Positions 48,681 to 59,899 of a stretch of DNA of 64,000 nt are shown in pieces. Each line of letters opens with the position of its first letter. Within the stretch, counting starts at the first letter, position 1. The notes below the pieces were generated by a model, which was not told the DNA's origin, searched no databases, and was given only the letters and a program-made list of their open reading frames with translations. Origin of the DNA: Torreya grandis (taxonomy: Eukaryota > Streptophyta > Pinopsida > Cupressales > Taxaceae); contig JARHVA010000122.1 of assembly GCA_037957365.1 (NCBI GenBank), positions 7,605,501 to 7,669,500 on the forward strand, read 5' to 3'. A program made the position numbers and the translations under genes.

Positions 48681-49573
48681 AAAGGGGGGAATATAAGTGG
48701 GGGAATGTCATAAGGACATGATTAAACATACACACAATTGGTATAATTTGATATAGTTTACATGATTCATATATACACTTGGGTCATAATAATATGCATT
48801 TAACACCAATTTTATAGATTTTAGACAGTTTTTCATATTTTTGACATATATTATACACAATTTATAGATCAATAATTTCCATTTTGATAAATACTTTAGA
48901 TTGAGGCATTAGAGGTACATATTCCATGAAAATTCACCAAATCACATATACATATTTATGCATCGACCTTACCAAGATGCACCAATTGAGCTTTGTCTAT
49001 TTGCAACATTTAGATCCCTTAAATAGTGTGATTAAAACTTAGGGCCCTCAATGGAATTGAAATTACTTCCCTTTTTCAAGTTGAAATGGTTATGTCATTT
49101 GACCTGGGTGAGATTGGCTAGAATGGATCAATTAAGTATATATTTGAGTTGTGCGATTGAGATTTAAAGATTTTGATAACATTAGAATAAGTCACCCTTA
49201 CACCAGATTGGGGACATGACCACCCTATAGTTATCCTCTTCACACCTCCAAGATTTATTTTTAAACCTTTCTCTCTAATTACTCAACAAAGAATCATCAT
49301 TACCAAAGTAAACTACCAAGGGGAAACTTGGTTTCATCAATAAACATGTGTACTCTTTCCTTTTTCTCTTTTATTTCAAATATTTCAATTATTTAATTTT
49401 CATATTATATACACTAATTACACTATAACATGATCTTAGTTATAAATAATATACCAAAAAATTCAAATAGGGCTCTAGTCAAATAAAGGTGTGTTTTACA
49501 CACCAAAGTACACATTTATTTCCCTTACACTAGTAATTTTATCCTTATACATTACTAGATTAAAGGGGGGGGG
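48681..49573 (+). repeat. Putative Gypsy-4 polypurine tract and 3' LTR start
   Basis: AAAGGGGGGAATATAAGTGG (48681-48700) followed by GGGAA is a double purine tract, after which TGTCATAAGGACATG (48706) would open the LTR. I could not find a partner copy in the window, so LTR status is inferred from the tract only. The block is cut by Gypsy-5 at 49574. Confidence 0.45.
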
Positions 49574-49848
49574 TGTATACACAAAATATTTTCAAACTTT
49601 TGTCAATTATTAACATTATTTATCTTACAGGAACCCATCAAGTTTCAATCTCTCTAAGTGCATGCCCTAAGGGGTGCATTGAGAAAGGAGTGGGAAAACC
49701 ATTGATGCTTCATAATATTGTTGTCCCTTTTTCCACTTTTTATTTACACACTTATCTCTTAAAAACCATTCCCTAAGCTTGTTATTCTCTATTGTACACT
49801 CCTCCCCCTTTTCCTAACCTAAACCCATTTTAACTATTTATAGTACTA

Positions 49849-49976
49849 GGTTGATTGGGTCAACCCTGTACTGTTATGGGTAAAATTCATTTAGGATCTA
49901 GGTCAGCTCTTGGTCAAGCTAGCTCATGACCTGGTGAATTTTTGTCCATAATAGTACTAGGTTGACTAGGTCAACC
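49849..49976. promoter_or_regulatory. Two TTGAC palindromes in Gypsy-5 LTR
   Basis: GGTTGATTGGGTCAACC (49849-49865) and GGTTGACTAGGTCAACC (49960-49976). The second is a perfect inverted repeat around TAG and holds two facing W-box cores (TTGACY). They lie about 170 and 50 bp before the TATA box. The right LTR keeps the first as GGCTGACTAGGTCAACC (63367) and half of the second (GGTTGACC at 63479). WRKY factors bind TTGACY; binding here is inference. Confidence 0.6.
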
Positions 49977-50018
49977 CTATCAACAAATTTTTTTAGAAGG
50001 GCTTAGGGTAAAATCCAC

Positions 50019-50028
50019 CTATATATAC
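50019..50028 (+). promoter_or_regulatory. Gypsy-5 LTR TATA box
   Basis: CTATATATAC at 50019 and TTATATATAC at 63528, both followed by AAGATCATTTCACCATT. Position between the TTGAC palindromes and the splice donor, and conservation in both LTRs, support a core promoter. Transcription would begin about 30 bases downstream. Confidence 0.6.
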
Positions 50029-50296
50029 AAGATCATTTCACCATTATTTAGAGAAGAGAATAATAATTAATAACTATTATGCATCTACTTATCCACCATT
50101 ATACTTGAAGAGCAAGCTTAGGGTTTTGTACTTTCTTTAGAGATATGGATAATATTTTATGGGACAGTCTTTTAGATTTATTAATAGGTTATATAGCCTA
50201 GAGCTGATTTATCCTTGTCATCCTTACATACTACAACAACCTCTTATGAAGTACCTTGGCCAAAGGAGAGATTAAGGCTCAACGGGTTTGTCTTCA

Positions 50297-50306
50297 AAGG
50301 TAAGTA
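50297..50306 (+). promoter_or_regulatory. Consensus 5' splice site in Gypsy-5 LTR
   Basis: AAAG followed by GTAAGT lies at 50296-50305 and again at 63802-63811, inside TCAAAGGTAAGTATTCC. This is the ideal plant donor and sits some 250 bases after the predicted start, so the leader RNA could be spliced. The matching acceptor is not located. Confidence 0.5.
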
Positions 50307-50892
50307 TTCCTAACTTTGTTCCTCCTTTATAAAAGTAGATAAATATGCATTTGTAATTCTCTTCCATGCATTAAGATTTTTTATACATTGATGTGAGTAT
50401 ATATATTCTATGTATGTTTATTTTTGTTATTTATTACCCCTGCTTTGTGCCACAAGCTTTGGTGAGCACTAGATTAGACTTTACTTTACTTGTTATTAGT
50501 TTAGTGAAAATGAAAACATAGGGATTAGTTAAGGTTATTACTTGATTGTGCTTGACTAGAGGCTTTGGAACCCTCCCTAGTGTTATTCTTATGATAAGAG
50601 ATCCCTTAATTGGGTCTAGTAGATCCACATATTGGTCATGTTACTGATTATCTAATGTATCCCCAATTAGAAGTGTAAGTAGGATCTATATTATCTGAGT
50701 TAGGATTTATTTATAGACTTGATGCATTTATGATTACATACATTCTAGTTAACTCGATGTGAATCTAACCCTTTCAGGTTTTATTTCATGTTTTTCATTA
50801 TTCTATCATTTTATTTATTACTTTTTTATATTTGTGATACTAGGTCAATAGGGCCAGTATAGTTTCTAACTTCTATGTGTAGGTTTAACACA

Positions 50893-52731
50893 TAGTGGCA
50901 TAAAAAATGACTCTATTCTATTTATGTAGGTCTTTATTAGATACAAGTAACTGGATTGAATATGTCAACATAGTATAAGTTTTCATTTCTAGATAGGCTA
51001 GTAGATCAAATATGTCAACTTAATACTCTTATTTAGCTCCAAAAAACATACTAGGTTGACCAAAATGGTAGTCATCTTCTAGGCTTCTAGAAAACATACT
51101 AGGTTGACTAGGATGGTATAGTCATCTTCTAGGCTTCTAAAAACATACTAAGTTAATTAGGCTGGTATAATCATCTTCCAAGCTTCCAAAAAACATACAA
51201 GGTTGACTAGGCTGGTATAATCATCTTCACAGGTTTTTAACAAATAGGGAACTACAAAACTAGGTCGACCCAGTTGACACAATTTATAGAATTTGTAAGA
51301 AATATTCAAGGAACTTCAACATCAATCTCATATTCCTCTGCATCTTCCAACCCACCAAGGTTCCTTTCTATCTTTCTCTATCATTTATATTATTCATTAT
51401 AGTTCTAGTTTTCATAGTTTATAGTCTTTAAAACTACCCTTATACAACAACTAGGTCGACCTAGTCAACCTAGTTCTATATTCTATCTTCTGTCTACAAA
51501 ACTAAGTCAACACTACCAACATAGTTCTTAACATACCCTTGATTTATCAGTACAATAGTGACACTATCAATTTTTTTTTTAGTGCCTACATACATTATCA
51601 TCTAAATTGACACTATACTATGTTTTAAAGTTGGAATTAACATCTATATGCTAGTAATTATTTCATACTTTCACTTTCAATTATTTGCATGCATAGAATA
51701 TATCACATAGTCTAATTAAGTGGTTTTTCAACATACTATTTAGTTACACTATTTTTATCTTTCTTGAACACACTATCAAATCATAAAATATTAAAACATA
51801 TTTAAACAATTATCTACCCAAGGCTTACCTTCTTCTATTTTATCACCAAGGGGGAAGTTGACTTGGTTTTTTGGCCAAGTATAAACATGTGGTTAATGGT
51901 ACATATTGGCAAAGCACCTGACACCCTTATCACTATGGGATTGTGAAGTGAGGGGGTAGGCCAAAATACTAATCTAGTACCATTGCCAACATAGATCCCA
52001 TTTAGCCTAAATGTCCTGAAACCATCCATAGATTGTTTTCTAGTTCCTTGATTTCAAGAAACTTCTCTATCACACTTAAAATAACACTTTAATAATATAA
52101 CAACATTTAAGATGACCACTTATTTATAATTTGCTTTCCAAGTGGATTGCTTGCTCTTTATTCATTTTATGTTGTATTACAAAAACTTTCATTGGCCAGT
52201 ATTAGTGCAAGGTTTATGTTGTGTGCCTCAATTAGTTCATCCTCATTAACCCAATTGATTGTGTGTTTCCTTTCATTTCTTAATTTCCAAATTAATTTCA
52301 AAATTTTTCTTGTTTTAGTACATCATCATTCTATTTGACATAAAACCCTACAAACTATCTATCTTCCCTATATGTAGTATTGATTGAACTTGATCAACAC
52401 ATTATTATTTTCTTCCCCTTAAGATATATTACTAAGTTGACCTTGTTGATTCTATATCCTTATCAGGTTATTTTCTATCCTAAGTTACAATACTAGGTCA
52501 ATCATGTTGACTTTATATCCCTATTTTCTTAGTTTTTAGTCCCTATTTCTAGTACTAGGTCAATGCAATTGACTTTATACTCTTATCTACCCCTTTGTAA
52601 TTCCTTTATTTTTTATCACCTTTTCCTTTCTTAATCTCCTTCATCATGAACTTCTTGTTTGAAAACAACACTAAGTTGAATTAGATATGATGAATCTTAC
52701 CAACCCTCATAGGGTATCAAATAATTAGAGT
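50893..52731 (+). other. Gypsy-5 leader
   Basis: Non-coding 1.8 kb between the LTR and gag. TTGAC or GTCAA cores recur many times, mostly in the phrase CTAGGTTGAC or CTAGGTCGACC, for example at 51051, 51097, 51263, 51453, 52432, 52496 and 52556. A four-copy tandem repeat lies at 51041-51235. Confidence 0.6.
51041..51235. repeat. Four-copy tandem repeat, about 50 bp
   Basis: Units start AAACATACTAGGTTGAC and include TAGTCATCTTCTAGGCTTC. AACATA occurs at 51045, 51092, 51142 and 51192, periods 47, 50 and 50. Each unit brings one TTGAC or related core. Confidence 0.9.
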
Positions 52732-54560
52732 ATGGCTCATCTCTTGGATGAAAGTAATGTTCATATACCCACTTATACTACAAATTATGGGACCCCTCCT
52801 CATTCCTCTTTTCTTTGTAATCATCTCTTCTCACTTGAATATCAACCCGAATTAGAGCATACACCCAAAATGCTCTTCTTCAACTTTGAGTTTCCTCAAC
52901 ATCAAGGAAATGATACTTCTACCATTTACCAAATCATGATAAGTGGTTAAGCAGAAGAGCCTCATTCACCTTCTCCCACATTCTTTCATAGATTTAGGGA
53001 TACTAGCTTCTTTGCTTCTCAACCTCTTCCCTATATTTTGACTCCTTATACCATGACTTTTTATTCTTTAACTTCTTCTACCTTTATGCCTACTATCTCC
53101 AGTAACATGGTATGTTCTACATCTAGTGGGCCACTTCCAAGATCAACTCTTCTTAGTTATTACACTAGTACATTGTTTTCTACCCATGATACTCATGTCT
53201 CTAGTACTACTTCTTCTCATCCCTTTACTAGTCCATATTTTACCACACAAGTAAATTATGCCACTAGTGCCTCACATTCTAACAAATCTTCTCAACTCCT
53301 ACCAACACTCATAGTGGTACCCAAGCCACTAATTTCAATTTTAATGCTTCAAACAATGTAAATAGTGTAATCTAAACCCATCAAATCTTATTACAAACTC
53401 TTAATCAAATGAATGATTTTTAATCTAATAATGCAAATCAAATGATGCAAATGCAAAATCACCTTATCCATCTTCAAACCCACCCTCAACAAATGCCATG
53501 GGGCACACATAATAAAAATATTCCCCCACCTCCTCTTTGGTATTCCCATGGTAATCTTATCCTTCAACCTCCTCTTATCAAAAATATAATTAAACATCTT
53601 CAAAATGAACCTCTTACATCTCAAATTGCTAATATTGATATAGAAGGTATCACCCCTACCATTTCTTACAATGGGTCAATCGATCCTACTCTTCATCTAA
53701 AAATATTTGGAAATCTCTATAAAGGCTTGGTCAAATTAAATACCTTTGCTGTTAGCAAGATATTAACCAAAAATCATATGGGATATGATTTAGATTGGTA
53801 AAACCAACTTAAAACCAATTTTATTACTAGTTTGGAAGATTTAGTAAATGCTCTAGTCTAAGAGTTCCAAACTAGTGATCTTCCTAAAAATACCTTGGCC
53901 CATTTAATAAATTGTAAGAAACTTGATCCTGAAACTACCTAAGCTTTCATTAAATGATGGAAGACCTTGTCTAACAAATGCAAACATAATATGGTAGATG
54001 ACAACCTTTTCTATCTCTTTACCAATTCTCTTTTTCCCAAGTTGTAATATCAGGTCCAGACTCTCTCTCCATGTACTTTAGAATAGGCTATTAGCCAAGC
54101 TAAATGTTAAGATTTCCTTGTGCATCAATTTGAGCCATCCCAACCTTATTCAGTTACTTATATGTTACTTAAAAATAAGAATTGTCATGCTACCAATGAT
54201 GGTGTCATGGACTCTTATGATACCATTCACACTATTCAAGCTATTGTTCCTAACCAAACTTTAGAACAAGCTTCCCACCAATAAACTTACCAATCCTCAT
54301 TTCTCTTTAACAAATAACATCAATATTTACAAACCTTTGTCCTCAGCCAAATTACTAAAACATCTACCAAGGCCTTTCCCATGAAAACTTGATCCCACTA
54401 GTCCTATGAAATCTTGGTATGGTCCCAATATATTTTGTTGTTTTCATGCTAGTTGGGGTCATTCTCATGAGACTTGTAGGTAGATGCATAATTTGGCTAT
54501 GGATTTACTTCTTGGTCCCAATTTTGATCATGACACTATGACATTACTTTCAAAGCTCAT
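52732..54560 (+). pseudogene. gag: Gypsy-5 gag
   Basis: Open segments: 52732-52947, a Ser/Thr-rich part at 53038-53358, then 53442-53801 with a His/Pro-rich linker and IEGITPTISYNGSIDPTLHL, the start of the gag core. Broken frames go on with SLEDLVNALV and KWKTLSNKCKHNMVDD near 53960, as in the retrotransposon gag domain. The finger near 54436 reads CCFHASWGHSHETC, the C-x-FH-x4-GH-x4-C form typical of Tat/Ogre gags, with ligands kept. Next is NLAMDLLLGPNF. The start at 52732 is the first Met of the first open segment; the true start may lie elsewhere. Confidence 0.85.
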
Positions 54561-55329
54561 GAAACACATAATAAATATTATGCTTTGAATCAAGATAATG
54601 CTCATTTGGCCATCTATAAAGATCATCTTCCAAATCACCAATATACCCAAGACAAGCCTACCACTTCTACCAATAATGTTGATTGTCTTATTAACCCAAC
54701 TCTTAAAGAGAATGTGGTTAATATGACTTATATGCAAAGGGTGGTTACTTTAATTGATCCTCAACCTATCTACACCCCTACATTATCTCACACATTTTGT
54801 GTTATCTAAGATCCTTCTCTAACTCACTTAAATGAGTTTAGGTAAGATGAATTTATAACTTTTGATGAGCCAATTCCAACTCCTCCCTTAGATAACACTT
54901 CCCATACTATTTCTACCATCTTGTTTACCTAAAAATAATGATACTCAAGCTTCTACTAACACTTATTATAATCTACCTCAACCCACACCTACATAAACTA
55001 CTTCATAACTTCAACCATAATCTACAAACTTGACCTCCTATTCAACCTTCTTCCTCTTATCAACATAAATTCACATGTACTTTGGTTCCTCCTTCCAAGG
55101 ACTTTCTCCAACACTATGCACCTATTTCCAACAATATTATTATGGGTTATGATGAATGGGATCCCATCATAGAGTTTAATAATCTCCCATACCAAATCCC
55201 ATTTATAGAAATTATGAGGACCTCTCTATGTCATTGTAACCATCTTATGTAGATTTTATTCAAAATGAACATCCCTCATCCTCCCCTAGTAGATGCAAAG
55301 TAACCTTATCTAGGTCTGAAGATAACATA

Positions 55330-55860
55330 TTGTAACAATCCAAAGAGATGTCCATCCATGTGGATGAAACAATAGACACTTCTCTTTTCCTCAAATTCCC
55401 CATTGATTCTATGATCCCTGATGAGATTATACTTTATGTGGATGATATTCCTCTTTTCATTAGTGTCAAAATTGGTGATATCTAAGTCAAGCATGCCTTG
55501 ATTGATGAGGGTTATGACACTTGTGTTACCTCTCTCGATTTTATCAAAAACCTTAGATATTTCAAATACAATATTAAATCCACATGCAACAAATGTCAAG
55601 GCTATAATTGAAGTAAAATACCTCCTTTAGCTTGTGTGTGGCTCCCCATTACCATCTTACCTATCATCATTCATGTAAAGGTGATAATATTTAATTTTTA
55701 CCTATAGTACAACATTTTTATTAGTAGGTCATGGACTCATTGTATGAGAGTAGTTTTCTCTTTCACTTGCCAATGAGTTAAATTTCCTCATAATGGAGCC
55801 ATATATAGGATTTAGGGTGACACTAACCTTTCAAATTTTGAACAATTCCAAGACTAGGGT
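55330..55860 (+). pseudogene. pro: Gypsy-5 protease
   Basis: Reading DDIPLFISVKIGDI, stop, VKHALIDEGYDTCVTSLDF near 55490: the catalytic Asp is kept but the usual Gly-Ser or Gly-Ala after it is Glu-Gly-Tyr. Then LPITILPIIIHVKVIIFNF near 55645, a worn YNIFISRSWTHCMRVV (family YNILLGRPWIHxMRAV) near 55710 and VKFPHNGAIYRI near 55778. The linker 54560-55330 holds open but unrecognised segments, including 54585-54806. It would have cut gag proteins in the particle. Confidence 0.85.
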
Positions 55861-58749
55861 GTATTCAAGATTCCTACCCTTGAACCCTTTCCAAACATTC
55901 CATTCCATAAAACTCACTAATTTAACTTTCCCATCAATTCCACTCAAGGTTACAATGGTCATCCTAAACTTATTGAGAATATTCCCCCTAACTTCCTAGA
56001 TTCTAATGGTGACGATCTTGACAAGATCAATCTCAAGATTAAAAATTCTGATCTCTCACCTCATCTCATCTCTTAGATTCCCACTTCTTTATAACCTCAT
56101 TCTCATCAACCACCTTATGATGACATCACCGTTGTGTTAACTAAGACTCAACATTCCATTCATCACACCTTGTGGGATGACAAGGTCATCCCTACTTACA
56201 CCATTGATCTTTATACACCTAATTATGATGATGGTTATACCTTAGATGATCCATTCTTAGGAGGTCTAGTTTAGGCCTGTGATGCTAAGATTATCCATTA
56301 TCATTCCTCTTTGTTTCAGTCTTTTAGTATATGTTTTTGTATTCCATCATATATCATTCCTAATTTTAGTTTTTTTCCTCTTCATAAAAGGGTAGACATG
56401 GTGTAGACACCTCTAGTTTTTTAAGAACCTTATATAAGTATGCTTATGGATCATGATATGATTGGGACCTATCTTTTTGCTATGTACATGACCCCTATAG
56501 CCTACTTATCTCTTAGATGTATGTGACTCTCCTTCAGCCTTTTGTAGACCTTGCTTCTCCCCAAATAGATCCTAGTTTGAATCCCATTCATACTCCCACT
56601 TTAGTTGAGTTTATTCTTGATTTTGATCCTATCACTCCTTCCATTGATCCTTGTCTAATCTCTCCACCAAACCCACCTTATCTTGGTGATGATTTTCTCC
56701 CTTTGTTGTAACTATCTTCTTCATCCACCAAATGGGCTGATTAACCTTATTTTGACATTCATAAAGTTGCCAAACATTAGACTCAAGATTGTTACATATA
56801 ACAAGATCTTTCTACTTCTACTACACCTTCTCCTACGATTATCCCTCTTAAGAATACTCACAAGCATATCTATTGCTTCCACAACATAGATAACCATTCA
56901 TCCATGCATTATCACAAGCTATGACAATATATTAACACTTTGCATCCTACTACTCCCCAACCCTCAGATAAGGCTACACCTCCCCCAAAGATACTACCGG
57001 ATTATATTCCTAAATATGGATAGGTGTATTATCTTTATAACTAATGTGGTACACATCACATTGATCATTATCACATCCTTCAACATCATCTTAAAGATCA
57101 CCTCTTAACCATTCTTATACCTCATTTTATTCTTCCCATAGTCTATTTTCTCAAGAAGGCTCCCCTTCTTCCCCCATGGTTCCACCTCTTATGGCTCCAT
57201 CTCCTCCTGTGGTCCATTTTCACCTCCTATTCTTCTACCTATGAATCCTTGACCTCTGGACCTTCCCTCACCTATGGATCTTTCTCCACCCATGAGTCCC
57301 TCACTCATGGATCCTTCTCAATTGATGACCTATTCCCATACATTCTCCTAAGTATCCATTCCATGATATCCCTCATTAGCATTATCCTTTAAGAATTCCT
57401 ACCTTTTTTTTGTTAAAGAGATTCAACATGAAGTATTTGCCTAGTTTTCATTGAAGTTTGTTGAGACATTAGCTGTAGTTTGTATTCAACTTCATAGAGA
57501 CTTATTAGATGTTACGGATAATGTGTGGAAAAATATATTAGTACTTATGAGCACATGCATGGTGTTCTTACATTTTCATTTGGATTGGATGTGTGATCCA
57601 ACTTTATCTATTTGTTATATCATTTAACATTGTGTCAAATTCTTATCTATCTTACATGGTGATTTTGGTTTTTTACTTTACATATTGCTCATGATGTCAT
57701 TATGTTATCTTATGGATTTATTTATCATGGCATTCTTTCTTTGTGATTTCTTTTCTTATGGCTCCTTTGTTCTCCTTTTTATGATTTTTCTCTCTCTTAT
57801 CTCTATAGACATGAATAATTTTTATTGTTACTTAGTTATGAAAACCTTTTCCCCTTTAGTCACTCATTCTTTACCAAGTGATCATTTAGAAAATAATCAA
57901 TCTCATTGTTATTTATTTTTATCGGTCCACTTTAGATCTCCTTTCTTCCTCTTTCTTCCCTTTTACAAACTAGGTATACACATGGTTGAGACTTGAGATA
58001 ACATGATAGTTTATCATTAAGCTTAAGTATTCTATTAAATCTTAGTTTTAAATATTTATCTTCCTTTAAACTAAGCCTAAAGCTTATTTGTGTGTATCAC
58101 TCTATTTATCATGATTAGTCATTCCAAATCCATGTGGAGGAGGAACCTTAAAAAAGACATAAAAATATTCAAAAGCCAAATCATTTAATAAAAGGCAATG
58201 ATCCAAAAAGCAACATTCAAAATTCTTAAAAGTTATCACACTAAAAGATGTGATTTCAAGCACATCTCTTTTTTATAGTCATAGCTCAAACTCCATAGTT
58301 GGCCTCATGATAGAGCTAAGGTCCATTGGGGTGAAGTAGGCTAGTAGATTAGAAAAGGAAAACAAAAATATTTTAGTGATACCTACTTTCTCATGCAGGT
58401 ACCTAATATTCATAGTAGACTGATGACTCTATAAGGGGTCCTAAGGAATGGGGAACATGTCATGGGAAGGTAGATTCAATTTTATTTTATTTCTCAACTC
58501 TACCGTAATGAATTGATCTTAGTAGAAAAATTATTTACCTACATAGCTTTAGGTCTATAGTGAACATGTTTCCTTTGTACATTGATGGTCACTAGTCACT
58601 TAGTGTCTTCTCATGTACATAGTATGCCTCATGTCTCTTAAGGTCTTATCATAAGATTCCATAGTTATGATTTTTAAATTCCCTTTTTCACTCCCTCCAA
58701 TATTAATATTTACCCTTGAGAAAAATTATTTTGTTCACTGATCACTCCC
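55861..58749. other. Gypsy-5 post-protease region, pol not recognised
   Basis: A hydrophilic broken frame follows protease to about 56250. Two possible finger remnants in Tat style appear: IYCFHNIDNHSSMHYHKL near 56866 and YYLYN-stop-CGTHHIDHYHIL near 57030. A Pro-rich stretch lies near 57170-57330 and a T-rich, hydrophobic open segment at 57685-57996. No RT (YxDD), RNase H or integrase motif was found by eye. Confidence 0.4.
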
Positions 58750-59420
58750 CTAGGGATTCCATTTGTGAGTTACATTGTAAGACCATGGATAAGATCTGGA
58801 CTTCCTCACAAATTAACAAAATTTCACAATAATATTAATAACATTCCCTTTTACTAGATTTTCAAGTTTACTTCCACCTTATTGGTTTTCCCTTTGTGAG
58901 TTGCAGTGTAAGACCATATATAGGACCTAGCCTTCCTCACAAAATTTTCCAATAATCCAAGTCACAAACAAAATTACATGTGTCAAATATGAGATAAGAT
59001 GTGATTGATTATGAGTTACATGTCATTGACATACTTCCCATATTGATTTAGTATGCTTTATACTTATTTAATTAATCTTTTCACTTTTATCTTCTTCTTT
59101 TCTGATTGCATGTAAGACTCTAACCATTTTCTTGAGTTTTTCATACTTCCCAACTTGAATTAGTATGATAAATTTAAGACCATTTTTTGTCAATTTTGTT
59201 TTTATTTTATACTTCCCAACATGATTTAGTATTATTGATTGACTTAATTGATTTACCATTGTTATTTCACATGCTTTCCACTTTATTACATTATTTTCAT
59301 ACTTCTGAATGTAATTTAGTATGATTGATTGAATTAATTGATTTACCATTGTTATTTCATGTGCTTTCCACTTTATTACATTATTTTAATACTTCCCAAC
59401 ATGATTTATTGTGATTTTAA
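58750..59420. repeat. Tandem repeats in Gypsy-5 3' region
   Basis: First, TTTGTGAGTT followed by GTAAGACCAT and CTTCCTCACAAA occurs at about 58761 and 58897 (period about 136). Second, an ACTTCCCAACATGATTTAGT motif starts at 59033, 59144, 59211, 59301 and 59391; the last three are exactly 90 bp apart and the 59211 and 59301 units are nearly identical, with ATTGATTTACCATTGTTATTTCA inside. A period divisible by three makes a false frame on the minus strand. Confidence 0.88.
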
Positions 59421-59899
59421 TTTGGTGCCAAAATCTCTTTTATGGTTTAAAAACAATTTTTTCCCTCTTGTTTACCACTCTTTGGTTTTTTTATACGTAG
59501 TCATATTTTGTTATTACATATTTCCCAATGTGAAATAGTGTGTAGTAAATTTATTTTTGATTGATTATATCTTACTAAAGTCTTTTTTTGCCCATTTATT
59601 TTTAACCATGCATGTGTCCTACATAATGATAGAAAAGAAACCACAACACATATATTTACTATATCATATATAATGAATGCTAAATACATGTGCTAGAAAG
59701 AAATATATCCATGCATCCACAAACACAACCATAATACAAACATATAAGATCAACATATAACTATCAACATAAAAAATCTATCTCTTTCTCTCTATATATA
59801 ATGTGTTTTTGATACAAAAGTACAAAAATATACATCCCTCTATATTTAAGGCTAGGATCTATCCTATTAATCTCATAGCCTAGCCATGCTACCCATACA

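Larger units (their letters stand above)
49574..50892 (+). repeat. Gypsy-5 5' LTR
   Basis: Matches 63070-64000 as far as the window allows. It starts TGTATACAC straight after a run of nine G. The end at TTTAACACA is inferred from TAGTGGCATAAAAAATG, where TGGC would begin the primer binding site. Shared by both copies: GGGGTGCATTG near 49671, two TTGAC palindromes, TATATATACAAGATCATTTC at 50019 and a splice donor at 50300. Confidence 0.8.

Noticed and set aside
49565..49573. Run of nine G read as a polypurine tract, making the LTR at 49574 a 3' LTR
   Set aside because: Leader, gag and protease follow to the right and a better tract precedes the partner LTR at 63070. The G run may be chance or a target preference; a tandem element to the left cannot be fully excluded.
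57685..57996. Hydrophobic 103-residue frame resembling a membrane protein or env
   Set aside because: It is T-rich DNA giving Phe, Leu and Ser by composition. There is no signal peptide, conserved Cys pattern or support from position for an env-like gene.
59068..59349. Minus-strand open frame with a 30-residue repeat
   Set aside because: The repeat comes from the 90-bp tandem DNA unit, whose period is divisible by three. It has no known domain and lies in the non-coding end of Gypsy-5.
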